DNA from: Sanderia malayensis
Taxonomy: Eukaryota; Cnidaria; Scyphozoa; Semaeostomeae; Pelagiidae
Length of the DNA: 64,000 bases
Direction: 5' to 3'
Assembly: GCA_013076295.1 (NCBI GenBank)
Contig: RQOL01000532.1
Span: 1,302,001-1,366,000 of the forward strand
Every line of letters begins with the position of its first letter. The stretch's first letter is position 1. The translations under genes were made by a program, and so were the position numbers. This document shows, piece after piece, positions 23,534 to 35,709 of this stretch. The notes beneath the pieces are model-generated. The model was given only the letters and a program-made list of their open reading frames with translations, was not told where the DNA came from and made no database searches.

Positions 23534-24911
23534 TCAAGCAGAACACTTGAAAATGTGGTAAAGTCCAAGAATGGTTCTGGTGTTTCGGCATGTTAGGCCA
23601 CTTGCGCAAGGACATTTCCTGTAGATCCGGTCAAAATGGGCCTGAAAATAGTACCAATGTTTATCAACCAAAAATCAAAATAAGAATAGCACATCAATAG
23701 AATAGTCTGAAGGGTGTATACTTCTTTTCTGTGCATCTAGAAAGCACGGTGGCAAAATTTTTCTTGGGAGAGGTCCTCTATTCCCTCCTACTCACTCATG
23801 CCTTCAAAATGCCCCACATCTTTCTTGCCGACCCATAACACCCTTGATGCATTACCCTGTTCAAACAGGAGGCCTGTGGAAATAGTGGACCCCAGGAGCC
23901 TCCGGTATTAGTACCAAAAGTTGAAATGACTAGAATGGCTAAGTTGGAAAATAAAACACCCTCATTTTTACAAGAATGCCATGAATCACCAAGGGAAACC
24001 GATACATATACACATATACAAAAGATAAATATAAAAAAAGTGCGTACGTAGGTAGATAAAGTAAAATGCATTAAAAATTGTTCGAGATAGCGGGTAGCTA
24101 TAGCTCGAGATGGCGAAGAGTGGACAAAGCAAATGCCAACTATATTCTTGTTCCTTAACTTCCACTAATTCCCGTTGCTTTTCACCAACGTCGAGCCCAG
24201 GTATTCTGATAGACTAAGGGTAGACTTATAAAAAAAATTCCAGTAACCATAAACATACCCCGATGTAGGTTTTGCCGCAGTAGTCTCCATCAGAAAGGTC
24301 GGGTCGGCATCGCTTTCCAAATATACCATAGGGTGTGCAACATTCACTATTCAAACAATCACTCTCGTCATTGCACGACTGAAAAGAGAACATGTATAAA
24401 CAGATAATAAACTGTTTTACTCTAACATATTTTTATAATAAAGTGCTGTATAAGAAAACAGTACTCGGCTCGGGGGCTTTTGGAAGTTTAAAGATTTAGA
24501 TAATCAAAATTTCAAGGAGAAGTCGCCTTGCAAGCACGAAATATTTGCTGTTGTGATTACAACACATTATCTATGAATATATAATGTTAAAAATGTTATA
24601 CATAGCACAACATTGCATTTTCGCAAATGCGAATGTTGGTAACGTAAACTTTTCAATTGTTGCTAAAAAAAGTCTTAAGAAAGTCTTAGCACTGAAATAA
24701 AAAGCATACATTTCTAATCACGGCCAAATATATGATGAATACAGAAACATTACTGTACTACATAGGCTCAAAACAGCATATATACCTTGCCAACAAGAAA
24801 GTCTGTAATTATCAATCTCTTCTTTCTGTTTTTCGAGCTTTCATCATCAAGTCCAAAAGTAACACACGCCAAAATGGCAGCAATGAAGAAGATACAAACA
24901 AAACGAGCCAT
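23534..24911 (-). CDS. Secreted ten-cysteine protein, prokineticin/colipase-type fold
   Basis: Three exons (24911-24786, 24378-24259, 23641-23534) join in phase 0 into 117 residues. Residues 1-20 form a signal peptide (MARFVCIFFIAAILACVTFG). A KKR site near residue 32 could be a processing point. The mature part has ten cysteines in the order C, C, CC, C, C, C-x-C, C, C, with DCLNSECC early and CPCASGLTC late. This is the spacing of the prokineticin / astakine / Dickkopf C-terminal (colipase-like) fold with five disulfides. Known relatives are extracellular signals, and some related venom peptides share the fold. The N-terminal AVIT motif needed for prokineticin receptor activation is not visible, so receptor and role are open. 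A TATA box lies about 60 bases upstream of the ATG. The fold is fairly sure; the exact family is not. Confidence 0.7.
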
Positions 24912-24972
24912 TTTAAAATGTTTTCTGACCAGCTAAACTGAACTCAAGTAATAATGTCCTGTTTTTCTCTGC

Positions 24973-24980
24973 TATTTATA
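24973..24980 (-). promoter_or_regulatory. TATA box of the ten-cysteine gene
   Basis: TATAAATA on the - strand, about 60 bases before the ATG at 24911. That leaves room for a short 5' UTR and suggests regulated, tissue-specific expression. Confidence 0.6.
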
Positions 24981-25373
24981 CATTTTCATTGCAAATAAGA
25001 TGTTGATTGTTGACTTGCTGAGTCAAATATCATGCATTATTGACGAGTTTAAAAGAGTTATATGTTCTGTCTCATGCGCAGATTCAAAGTGGCTGTTATA
25101 GTTTTCTTGACATCTACAAGGAGACCCCTCAAAAAATACCGCATGAAATGTCATGTTTGGCAATGGATGATGTAAATATTATCCCAGCTGAAAAATCCAA
25201 ATTAAATACCGGGATGTGCAAGGGATATCAACAGTGGTGTAGATAAAAATTTTTAGCGGGGGGAAACAGCCAACATTTTCTGACCAAATGCAGTGCCTTT
25301 ATGGGCGTGACCATAACGCCACACCCACATAAAAAGAGTTATGACATAGATATATTGTTGTAATAAGAGGCCT

Positions 25374-25496
25374 TATTGCTTTCCACCTCGGACGTAACCC
25401 TCGGTCGTAACCACGAACTACAAGCCAACAGCCAACTCACCTGTTCATCCTTCCGAGGTCGGTAAATGAGTACCCAGGTTACTGGGGTAATAAATG
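25374..25496 (+). mobile_element. tRNA-derived SINE, truncated copy
   Basis: CACGAACTACAAGC, AGCCAACTCA and CATCCTTCCGAGGTCGG-AAATGAGTACCCAGG match, in the same order, the body of the SINE on the - strand at 38650-39356. The tRNA head is missing or decayed. Lies between the ten-cysteine gene and CYB561D2. Confidence 0.7.
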
Positions 25497-26109
25497 ACAG
25501 TGTCCCCAATTATTAGAAATGCTAAATGCCTTGATACTTAAACAAAGTCATTATTATTATTGTTATAACTACCTCATTTTTTGGCTTGTATTCAGTTTTG
25601 TGAGCGGAGCAAAGCAAAAAACAGCCAACAGGAGAAGAACTTTCTACCTAATTATCGAAATTATCACAGAAAATAATTTCCAAAAAGTTGTCAAATTTTC
25701 AGAGAATGTGCCTCAGAGGTTCTGGTGTGGGTGTTTTCTCAGCATACCCCCTGTACCTATGCTACTGGAGATCAACATGAAATTATTGATATTATGACTT
25801 CCCATTGGATAGCATCAACAGATTTTCAGGTGAATAAATAAACTTATGACAGCATTAGCAGCAAGATTATCACATTTGATTTTCATAATCCAAAAAGATA
25901 AACATTTGAAGATCATAATTAGTGATAATCAGACAGTAAACACAGCTTTTTATTTGGAAATATCAGTTGATACATGCATTAATTCATTCATTCAATTTCT
26001 TGAAATTTTATGCATAATGAAATATAAATGATGTAGATATTTTTCTGGCAAGATGAATGTTTCTAATTGCTGACTGACTCCACTAAAATGCAAAATGAAT
26101 ATTGCAGCT

Positions 26110-27535
26110 CTAATTTCCATCAGTTTTCTTTTTGAAAATCAACTCACTTGAAGTTTGATTTGTGACAACGGATGCCAATACGGTAATAAGTGCCAGCATA
26201 GCATACCACACAAATTCTCCACCGGCCTTCTTGAACCAGTTGCTATACAAACTGAGCACCATTGTGGCACAGGCAAGCAAAAATACTAAACAACCAAACA
26301 TGGCATGCATTTTTTTTCTCATCCACAGCTTCATCCCTGAGGGGTTTAATGCTCTCATTGTGGGATACAACATACCCAAACCTCCAAGACAGTTGACACC
26401 TGAGAGAATAATAGCAGCCAAACCAAAGATGGAGTGCCAGGAAGCAAAATGAACAGGGTTTTTCTTGTTCCTTTCTTTGTGTTGAAATATGGCTATGAAA
26501 CCAAGGAAGGCTGTGATGACAGATGAAACTTGGAAAATCCAATGGTACCTTACTCGCTCTTTGTGCTGTGTCTTTGGCACTAATGAGCTATATGGCGAAA
26601 ACATCAGTATGGCCTCCAACATCAAAACACCAAACTAGAGACAAAAATAATGATTAATATATCCTACAACTTATATATACATTGGGTTGGCTTTAATACA
26701 AATATCTCTAATGTAAATTTATTTCAGCAAAGAAAAAAGTTAGATATTTCACAGAAAATAAGATATAAAACAAGAACATTTATGATGGAATCAAAATCAG
26801 GTCAATAATATAAATGGCTTTGTACTTCATCATAACTAAAAATTGGTACAACCCAAGAAAAACTCAAGAACAGGCTGAAAACCCCAAGAGCAACCCGGGG
26901 ACCACCCCAGAACAAGCTTAAAACCCCAAGGACAAGCTAAGCAACACTGAAGGAACGCAAGAACAACACAAGATCCATGGGGTTCACTAATTGGGTTCGT
27001 TCTATCCTGTTCTTTTGGGTTGTTCAGCTTGTTCTTGGCTTGTTCCGCTTTTTAGTAATGACACTTTGTACTTACACTTAGTACCATCAGCGTGGGATGC
27101 CATGAAAACAGAGCTAAAATAACAAACAGAAGAACGGATTTTAATCAAATAAAAAACTAAAACTAATAGAAGTTAAACAATAAAGAAGTCATCAAATGAC
27201 AGGCCAGGCCAAGTTGGCTTTGATCAGGGGTGCCAGAAGCAGGGGGTTAGTGGGGGCAGCTGCCCTCCCTGTTCTATTATTAGCCTCTTGAGCCCAGACA
27301 AGACAGGTGGATAGTTGACACAATGAAGTCTTAATTTACAGCCGTGCTGTTACCTATAAATTAAATTACGCAGCCTCAAAAGTAAACACCAGAGTAACTA
27401 ATGAATGATGTATATAGATTAAATTGCTCTAAGTTAAAGATATTAAATTAAGCAAGCATGTCAGGAATTACCAAAGCCCGGTCGTGCCAGATAGACTGTA
27501 TAGATCAACAACAGAATGCCAAAGAAATGCGCCAT
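26110..27535 (-). CDS. CYB561D2: Cytochrome b561 domain protein, CYB561D2-like
   Basis: Three exons (27535-27472, 27113-27076, 26634-26110) give 208 residues. This is a six-helix transmembrane ferric reductase of the cytochrome b561 family, which binds two b hemes and moves electrons from ascorbate across endomembranes. Visible features are a first hydrophobic helix (FFGILLLIYTVYLA), SWHPTLMVL with the first heme His, MLEAILMFSPYSSL, the FQHKERNKK loop, HFASWHSIFGL, GGLGMLYP and KMHAMFG, then two more helices. SWHP, MLEA-L-FSP-SSL and the HKE pair are typical of CYB561D2 rather than CYB561 or CYBRD1. The length also fits (human about 220). The start at 27535 is the only upstream ATG in frame with exon 2. 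It is not fused to a DOMON domain. Confidence 0.88.
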
Positions 27536-27662
27536 TTTAAAACCTTCCGCGGTGCGAAAAAAAAAATATCAGTCAGGAGGCCAACATTTTCACAACAACA
27601 ACAGCTTTCTATCAGAATTTGAAAACAAAGAAAGACAGAGGTGCAACAAGACTCAGCGTAAT

Positions 27663-28125
27663 TACCGTAAATCCTCGAATAAGCCCCCACGTTCGAATAA
27701 GCGCCCCCCTCGATTAAGCCCCCACCTAAAAAATCATTTTTGCAAATAAGCCCCCCCTCGAATAAGCCCCCATGGGGTCTTATTCGAGGGAAGCATAAGT
27801 GCAGAATAATATCTTAATTCGAAAAAGCCCCCACAGGACAATAGCTATACAGTATCACTTCCTTTGACTCAGACAAAAAGCAAAAAGAAACGCGATTTTC
27901 GTGATGATTAACAAATTATTGTTAGATCTTCACACCGCACTTTGTGAAAAAAGTTAAGCTGATTGAGAAAACTATGTCGTCTTTTTTCTGTAAACCTTTG
28001 AGGAAAAAGCAAAACTTTGAATTAAGCCCCCCCCCCTCGAATAAGCCCTCCCCTCGAATAAGTCCCCATCCCAAAATTCATTTTTGCAAATAAGCCCCCG
28101 GGGGCTTATTCGAGGATTTACGGTA
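27663..28125. mobile_element. MITE, TACCGTAAATCC family, long form
   Basis: Full element of about 460 bp with inverted ends TACCGTAAATCCTCGAATAA, immediately upstream of the CYB561D2-like gene. Its interior (GCAAAAAGAAACGCGATTTTC, CGTCTTTTTTCTG) is shared with an inverted copy at 33845-34316. A TA lies at each end. Confidence 0.85.
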
Positions 28126-28916
28126 TCGCACAGCATACAAAAATATAAAATATAACTTTACATAGTTCAAAACTAAATGCAAGACAATCAGCGTGGATAC
28201 ATAAGTGAAAAAAGAAATTCCAGGCTGAATTTTTACCAAGCACAGTAGGTTCTCTAGTTATTTATACTGTGTGTGTTACATACAACTCAGGCAGGGAGTT
28301 ACTTCCAAGTAAAAGAAATTAGCTCTAGCCTGCTATCCACTCCTAGTAACATTCTCAAGGCCTGTTCATATGAACCCGCTTACCTTACCAGGCCAACTCA
28401 TTAAGCGATAATCTTCAATTAAGTAGCATTTTTAATTACCAGGAATTAGCTATTAGAATAACAAAACAGAATTGGAGCTTATAGTGACCAACTATTGATT
28501 AAAAAAGCAAAGCCATACATCTACAAAAATAATTCTTGATCAGTTAATTTGTATATTTAAATTTAAATTTAGAACGTTATTATTATTAATATTAAAAGTA
28601 AAACTCCAAAAATAATGAACTTATAAAGTCAGGAGAAACGTAAGAGCATAATAGAAGAGATCTCACACAAGGGCGCACACCACGCCATTGGGTGGGTGAG
28701 GGTTGGAGCATTAGTTGGACTATTTTTTCTGTTGCGTTGTTCTGAATGATGCCGTCTTTTAGTATGCTCAGGGACCGAATTTTTTAAGTATATCAACATT
28801 TTTGGACCGGCTTAGAAAATACTCCCCCCCCCACTCACACCCACCTAATGTGCCAAATGATTGTCTTACCCTTCCAGTTTGATTTGTCAAGCGTGCTTTC
28901 AGTTGCTTGTTGTAAA
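28126..28916. other. Intergenic, no gene seen
   Basis: AT-rich, with short C/G homopolymer runs near 28825. No exon-like open frame and no recognised repeat. Confidence 0.5.
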
Positions 28917-31900
28917 TTATGAATCATTTATCTTTTCGGCTACAACCTTACCAAAATAGCCAGCTGCATATGAAAACGCAACCCCTCCGGCAAACATTGC
29001 CCAGCCAGCAGGACCAGATAATGCTGCCGCTGTTGCGACGGCCGCAGAAATAGCAGAGCCTGCAATTTCACCTCCATATTGACCGTAGCGGCCGCTGACA
29101 AGTCGATTGTACTCAAGTTGGGTTATTTCTCCAGCTTGCAATTTTCTTTTGAGATCTTTCAAATCCAAGCAGAGAAAGGGACATCCCATCAGAGCAGATA
29201 TTCCACTGGATATCATTGCTGCTTTTGCCACTTCTTTAAGCCCAACTTTTGCTCCTTCAATTGCTGCTTTTTCAACAAACTTCTCATTCACTTTAACAGA
29301 AGATTCAGTTGTTTTTTTTACTGTGAACTTAGTGAATTTATCAGTCACCTTCTTGGTTCCTTCTATTTTTCTACTTTTTCCAAACTTTATAACGGTTTCT
29401 GAAGCCTTGTTGATAAAGCCTTCTCCTTTTTTTACCGCCTGCTCGCCCGCCCTTTGGAACGTTTTTTTGGATGCCATTGAGATACTCCTTTTTGCCGCCT
29501 CGCCTGACTGTTGTACCACTTTCTCTGCGACTTTTTTGGACGACGTTTGGATTGTCTCTCCAATGACCTTTTCACCGCCCTTTTTTGCACATTTCGTGAC
29601 TGCATGTCGCGATAACGTCACAGAAAGTTTCTTTGTAGTCTCTTTGCCAACTATTTCACCGGCTTCGTTGGTTATAAATTTTACTGCAAACTTTTCAACC
29701 ATTTCTTTTTTCACCTCCGTCACGACTTCTTTCGCTGCAATATTTAGTGGGGCTGCGAGGGCGTTTCCCGCCGTTGCAGTTCCTGCAGCTTTTGCTTTAG
29801 CTGCATTTCCAGCAAGCACGATAACTGCTACCGCTGCCGGTTTTATAAAAACTCTTCCACGTATCGTTCCAGTTTCACTAATCTCCTCAATGGCCACTTT
29901 TACAAATGGGATGATTATACCCAATGGGCCTGTACTTGTATAGAGTGGCAACAGCGGCAGAACATTCCTAAAAATATGCAAAACAATTGAGAAATGCAAA
30001 AGTTGTCAATGCTCCCAAAAAACCCCCAAAATGGGTACTTTGGCCAAGATGCAATACATTCGACTACTAAACAGCAATAAATTTAACTGGAATTTGATGA
30101 TTGAACGTATTGCATCTTGATCATGCGTACGTATACTTTATATGAATTTGGTGTTCCCATCGTAACATACCTGCAGACAAATTCCATTACTGTGTCAACT
30201 GCATCTGGCATTCGTTCAATCCATCCATCAATTTTTGACTTGAACAATTTTGCATTAAGTTTGCCACTGGTCATGTTGACTTTCAGTGTCTGGAAGAAAT
30301 TTTCCATTGAAAGATTTGTTGCAGTAAGATTTGGAACAATATCCGCCATTTGTTCCATCAACTGAATGAATCTTGTTTTTGCTTCTTCTGAAGCACCTAT
30401 TGCTTCAGCCACACAAAAACAAAAAATATTTATTGCGCTTTTCTTTGAGAAACCAGTATTAATGACCGTCGTCCAGATATGGTTGATAACATTTTTTGTC
30501 CTTTCCTTTACCTCTTGCGACATATTTGGAATTAATGTTTCCACAATTAAAGCAATCCCACAATCTTTACCAGTTTGTTTTATCTCTTCTTTTGTGGGAA
30601 TCTGTCCAGTTTGCAGAAATTTCTGAATCGCTACTGTGATTGGAGGTTCCAACACCTTTAGCTGCTTCTCCGGTGAGTAGCCAATGCTTTGCTGTATAAT
30701 TTTTGACAGCTTTGGAATAAAAGCATCCTGCAAAGATGTCACTGATTTTTTGGCAAAGCCGTCTCGTAGTTTTTTAAGCAATGCTGTAAATTCTTGCTTT
30801 GCACTTTCTTTTAGATCAGAAAAGATTGATGCAAGCAGATCATAAAGCCCTTCTACAAATTCTTCTATTGACGTATTGCTTAATGTTTTACAAAAGTCTG
30901 AACTGAGAGAGTCGATGACTTTGTCTTTTTTGTTGGAAATGTGCCCGGCTGCTATTGATCCAGTGTTCTTCAGCACCTGAAATACGCTTGATTGCATATC
31001 TTTGAAGATGTCGCACATGTATGGCTGAATATCACGCATGGTGTCAGGTTTAATATATTTCTCCAATATCGCAGCTATATGTTTAGAGGCCACCTCGGGT
31101 GCATCTTTGGTAAGCCATTCTAGCTTCTTGATCTCACTCTCAAACTTCAACTGCAGTGCAGAAATACACGTGCTTATTTCTTCGAAAATTAAGGCATTCA
31201 CACAATCTTTAGCGGTTTGTTCCATGCATTGTTTTGTGGGAATCTCTCCAGTTTGCAGAAATTTCTGAATCACTACTGTGATTGGGGGTATCAACACCTT
31301 TAGCTGCTTCTCCGGTGAGTAGCCAATGCTTTGCTGTATAGTTTTTGACAGCTTTGGAATTAAATCATCCCGCAAGGATGTCACTGATTTTTTGGCAAAG
31401 TCGTTTTGTAGTTTTTTAAGCAATGCTGTTAATTCTTGTTTTGCACTTTCTTTTAGATCAGAAAAGATTGATGCAAGCAGATCATAAAGCCCTTCTACAA
31501 ATTCTTCTATTGACGCATTGCTTACTGTTTTGTGAAAGTCTGAACTGAGAGAGTCGATGACCTTGTCTGTTTTCTGGGAAATGTGTCCGACTGCTTTTGA
31601 CCCCGTGTTCTTTGGAACTTGAAATATGTGCATGTTCACATTTTTTAGAATGTCGCATATGTATGGCTGAATATCACGCAGGGTGTCAGGCGTAATGTAT
31701 TTCTCCAATATCGCAGCTATCTGTTTAGAGGCCACCTCGGGTGCATCTTTCGTAAGCCATTCCAGCTTTTTGATCTCATTCTTAAGCATTGAAAGTAGTC
31801 GAGAGAATGTCGCATTTGACAGACATTTCGTCTGTGATGCCAAAACACCTCCAAGTGACGTATTTGACTTGCTTCCTGCCGTTTTTGTGCTGACCTTGGC

Positions 31901-32263
31901 ATTACTATAATCTGCGAATCTTGCAATTAAGAGTTTTGGAACTTCCTCCGTCAATACCTGTTTCAAGGCATCGGGATCCTGTACCTCGCCTTTGATTACA
32001 TAAGATGTCACATCCGCTTTTAACTGTCGTCCTATCACTTGGAGTATATCACACGAGGACTCGCCAATTACATCCTTAATGTAGTTTGATACAATGGAAA
32101 TAATTTGTTCCAATATACTTTCGATGTCATTGGATTTATTTTCTTCCAACTGTTTGTTCCATTTTTCCAAGGCTTTGTTAATCTCCGACAGTACTGTTGA
32201 TGGTAGGTCATTGGCAAATGCGTTTCCAACTTCCCCCGAAGTGAATGTTCCTGTTTCCTCCAT
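28917..32263 (-). CDS. Unrecognised 1047-aa protein with internal 214-residue duplication
   Basis: Exon 1 (32263-30171) and exon 2 (29967-28917) join at CTGCAG|GTATGT in phase 2 to give 1047 residues. I do not recognise the family. Residues ~1-160 are helical and acidic. Residues ~163-370 and ~377-585 are two copies of one unit at an offset of 214, each starting with IKKLEWLTKDAPEVASK and holding SIEEFVEGLYDLLASIFSDL and QQSIGYSPEKQLKVL. Exon 2 starts with a hydrophobic GPLGIIIPFVKVAIEE segment. It continues as a long Lys/Ala-rich stretch and ends with a roughly 85-residue region in which LQAGEITQLEYNRLVSGR precedes an Ala/Gly-rich hydrophobic hairpin (AGSAISAAVATAAALSG, GWAMFAGGVAFSYAAGYFGK). 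There is no signal peptide. The Ala/Gly hairpin could insert in a membrane, but that is a guess. A - strand acceptor about 28 bases upstream of the ATG (TTTCAG near 32290) suggests a 5' UTR intron. Confidence 0.75.
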
Positions 32264-32852
32264 AGTGAATTTCGGATGCAGATAGAAACCTGAAAAAAAT
32301 TCAAATGTTGTAACATGTCACTATGCCTTGCATTTGACACCTATATGTTTACAGTATTGTTAAGTATGGCTGATGCACTTGCTTGAAAATGTGTTTGAGA
32401 CATGCCAGTACACGTGTACGGGTCCCATGCGGACAAGAATGAGGCATCATGTTACCACGCTTGTTTTGTCATCAATTTAACTATAGATAGAGTAAAGTAG
32501 AATAGTCAGACACAGTCAGAGAGTGAAAGGAAGTCAAGTGGTGCAGTGGGGGCCTGGGCCAGCCATACCGCATCGCACTGCAAGTTCGTACGAGGCTCGT
32601 ACAAGCTTTCATTCTTTGATTTGCAGATTCTTCTCTTCCTCTTCAAAGAGCTTCAGGCTGCACACAGGCTAGCCTGGATATGGTTTTGCAGGAATGCAAG
32701 AAGTACCATTCCATATTTGAAAGCAAGGGCGAGTTTTGTAAATATGTAAACATTGAACTTAACCTTGAGTTTTATTTCATAATGCAGTGGTACCCCGTTT
32801 TACGGTTACCTCGCAATTACAGCCATTTTTGCTTGGCCACGAAAAACTGCTA

Positions 32853-33496
32853 TACAGTTAAATCTGCATAGTTTGAACTCGTGTAATTCGAACTCTATCT
32901 AATTCGAACGAATTTTTCCGTCCCTTCAAGGATCACTGAGGTGGACTTTATAAGGCCGCGTTTAGGTCGTGTCGAATTTAATTCAAACAAGATTTGAATT
33001 AAGTTCGACGTAAATGCGGCCGTATAAAGTGAGCATTTAATTAAGTGCAGCAACTTGAATTAAGTTCATCAGGATTTGCCGAACTTAATGCACAAGTGCG
33101 ACACAAATGCAACGTGGCTTTATACGGCCGCATTTTGGTCGCATTTAATTCAAATTCTCCTTGAATTAAATCACTTCATGTGATATAATGATGAAATATG
33201 TCAAATTTTCCCAGTCAAGCACTCTGCGTATGTGCAATCCTTTTTTGCTACGTCACGATGATATGAGGAGTTGAATTAAATGCGGCAAACAAAACACATA
33301 TAAAGTGAATGTCGCACTTATGTCGCACTTAGGTCGAATCTAATGAATTAAATTAGACGCGACCAAAATTCGGCCGTATAAAGTCAGCCTAAAATGAACC
33401 AATTCTTATAAAATAAACCTCTATAATTCGAACTTTTTGTAATTCGAACATTTTTACCCTCCTCTAGGGTGTTCGAATTAGACAAAGTTGACTGTA
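32853..33496. mobile_element. MITE of TAATTCGAAC type, interrupted by another element
   Basis: Outer ends TACAGTTAAATCTGCATAG and (inverted) GTTGACTGTA. Both halves contain GTAATTCGAAC and TCTAATTCGAAC motifs. The halves are separated by the element at 32945-33387, so the outer copy was there first. Confidence 0.7.
32945..33387. mobile_element. Nested MITE, ACTTTATAAGGCCGC ends
   Basis: Begins ACTTTATAAGGCCGCGTTTAG and ends with CGGCCGTATAAAGT, its inverted partner. Inside, GCGGCCGTATAAAGTGAGC and TTTATACGGCCGCATTT repeat the theme, so it may itself be a double copy. Inserted in the MITE at 32853-33496. Confidence 0.7.
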
Positions 33497-33514
33497 GTCC
33501 CGTAAAAAACAACG

Positions 33515-33846
33515 TACCGTATTTACTCCAGTGAGCGCCGCCCCCGAATAAGCGCCACAGTCATATTTTTGTAAATGTGGCTCTTAATTGAAAAACTGTT
33601 GGAATTGTTTGAATCAAACAGGAAAAAACTGCAAGTCTTGAATCAGCCTCGAGAATTTATTTTCTTGTATCAAAACACACATAAGTTTGTCACATTTGTA
33701 TATTTTACTACTAAAAGATTGTTTAAAACATTGTTTTATTTAAAAATGACAGGGTTTTAAAAAGTGCCCCCCTCCCGAATAAGCGCCGCATCAAATGTAC
33801 AGGAGATTAAAAGAACGCCGCGGCGCTCACTCGAGCAAATACGGTA
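33515..33846. mobile_element. MITE, TACCGTATTTACTC ends
   Basis: Starts TACCGTATTTACTCCAGTGA and ends with CACTCGAGCAAATACGGTA. Interior GAATAAGCGCC motifs echo the TACCGTAAATCC family. Its last TA is also the first TA of the next element. Confidence 0.75.
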
Positions 33847-34316
33847 CCGTAAATCCTCGAATAAGCCCCCGGGGGCTTATTTGCAAAAATGAACTTTTGG
33901 GTGGGGGCTTATTCGAGGGGAGGGCTTATTCGAGGGGGTGGAGCTTATTTCAAAGTTTTGCTTTTTCCTCGAAGGTTGACAGAAAAAAGGACGACATAAT
34001 TTTCTCAATCAGCTAAACCTTTTTCACAAAGTGCTGTGTGGAAGATCTAACAAAAATTATAATTTGTTTATCATCACGAAAATCGCGTTTCTTTTTGCTT
34101 TTTTGTCTCGAGTCAAAGGAAGTGATATTGTATAGCTATTGTCCTTTGGGGGCTTTCTCGAAATAAGATATTATTCTGCACTTATGCTTCCCTCGAATAA
34201 GACCCCATGGGGGATTATTCGAGGGGGGGCTTATTTGCAAAAATGATTTTTTAGGTGGGGGCTTAATCGAGGGGGGGCTTATTTGAACGTGGGGGCTTAT
34301 TCGAGGATTTACGGTA
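33845..34316. mobile_element. MITE, TACCGTAAATCC family, long form
   Basis: Inverted copy of the element at 27663-28125, with perfect family ends and repeated GGGGGCTTATTCGAGG blocks. Placed end to end with the MITE at 33515-33846. Confidence 0.85.
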
Positions 34317-35460
34317 TTTATTTTTAAACACCAGACGTGTTCATTTTTAACCTCCACAACACAACATATCTAACAGCATGTTGAAACTCACTCTTTGCGA
34401 ACGCCATTATTGATCAATCTATTCTTCTGCTCTGCTTTACGTTTTGTGTCTCATTGTTTTACCCCAGACTTGTTGCACGAGTCTCGATTGAGTGCAAGCA
34501 CAATGAGACTCGTTTACTAACAATGACAAAAGTGGCCAAATTTGGAAACTTCGTTCCGACAAATTTTGGTCTGTAAAATACCTTAACAAAGAAATTTGCC
34601 GCCGACCGGGCAGAGCGGCGCGCTGTTTTTGTTTTATTGTTGTACTCTTTGCAGCAAAAGCAAATCATTGGATTAAAAACATGAACGCATAATGGTAATT
34701 TAAATCCACAGGGGCGCATTCATATTATTCTCAGTAAGTTTATCGTCTTATTTTGTGCATTCTAAAAATAGGCCAATTGCGAAAACAATAATGCCATGTC
34801 GAGCTCAATATTTTGCACAAATTGTTCAACAATCAAAGATAAATTAGAAAATTGTAAGTTTCAATGAGTACAATTACAGACTTGTGCAAGTTTTAAAAAT
34901 GTCAAGCACAGCTTTATTTTGCCTTCAAATTTGTTGTCAACGAGAGGAGTGAAAACAATAAAATTCGATATTTTTGTTTATTATGTTTTTGAATTTTTTT
35001 TAGGTGAATTTGCATTCAAATGAATGAAACAAAACAAAGACCAAGTGGAGACAAGTTAGTTAAATTTTGGACAGTATTTACTATTTACTTACAACAAAGA
35101 ATTTAACTTAGTTTAATAAGAAGAGGAACAATAAAAACGATTTTTCGCAAAGTCCTTCCAGTGAAGTTGTATTGTATTATACTTGTATTTACTTGTGGCA
35201 CAGCTTTAGATCATGTAATGTGGTAGAACTTTTATCAAAATTGCAATTTGATTACGTTCACTTACGTTGTTTATTTATTACACAGCCTCTTTTTATTCAA
35301 CTTTGTAACATAATTATTCAAAGTTACAAAATTCTAGCTGTCGCTTTGTTTCATTTCATTATTTCAAAAATTCCCGGCTTTTGTTGATTTTCAGTCATGA
35401 AACTGTGGAACATCCAGAACTCAGAACAACAATAAAAATTTGCAATGTTGACCAATCAGA

Positions 35461-35709
35461 ATGCCGGGTATTAAATCCCTGCAATTTGATTGGGTCCGCC
35501 AACTTATTGGCGGAGCAGCCCACATTTTTTACAGCGAGGAAATAAGTCCCGTGTTCGGAGTTGTCCAGCGAACGTATCACAAGGAGCAATGTAATGCAGT
35601 GAGTCTAGTTTTACCCCGACCCTTGAGCGGACAGAAATATGCATACTGGCACCTGATTAGTCAACCAGAACGAGGTCAGAGCGCACTGAGCCAGGTTCTC
35701 TTTTCATTT
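35461..35709 (+). other. Open stretch with several CCAAT boxes; coding doubtful
   Basis: An open frame of about 100 codons starts with ATG at 35461. It begins with CCAAT or inverted CCAAT motifs (GACCAATCAG, TGATTGGG, TTATTGGCGG), which look more like promoter than protein. The end of the stretch (35649-35709) is duplicated at 36386-36446. I recognise no protein here. Confidence 0.2.

Larger units (their letters stand above)
32264..35460. other. Gene-free region of nested MITEs
   Basis: No coding exon is recognised. At least four inverted-repeat elements fill 32853-34316 (listed separately). The 34320-35460 part is plain AT-rich sequence with several short open frames that lack codon-like structure or splice context. 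Confidence 0.55.

Noticed and set aside
29107..29943. 278-codon + strand open frame
   Set aside because: It is the antisense shadow of the Lys/Ala-rich exon 2 of the - strand gene; its Ser/Phe/Thr-rich composition is the expected complement.
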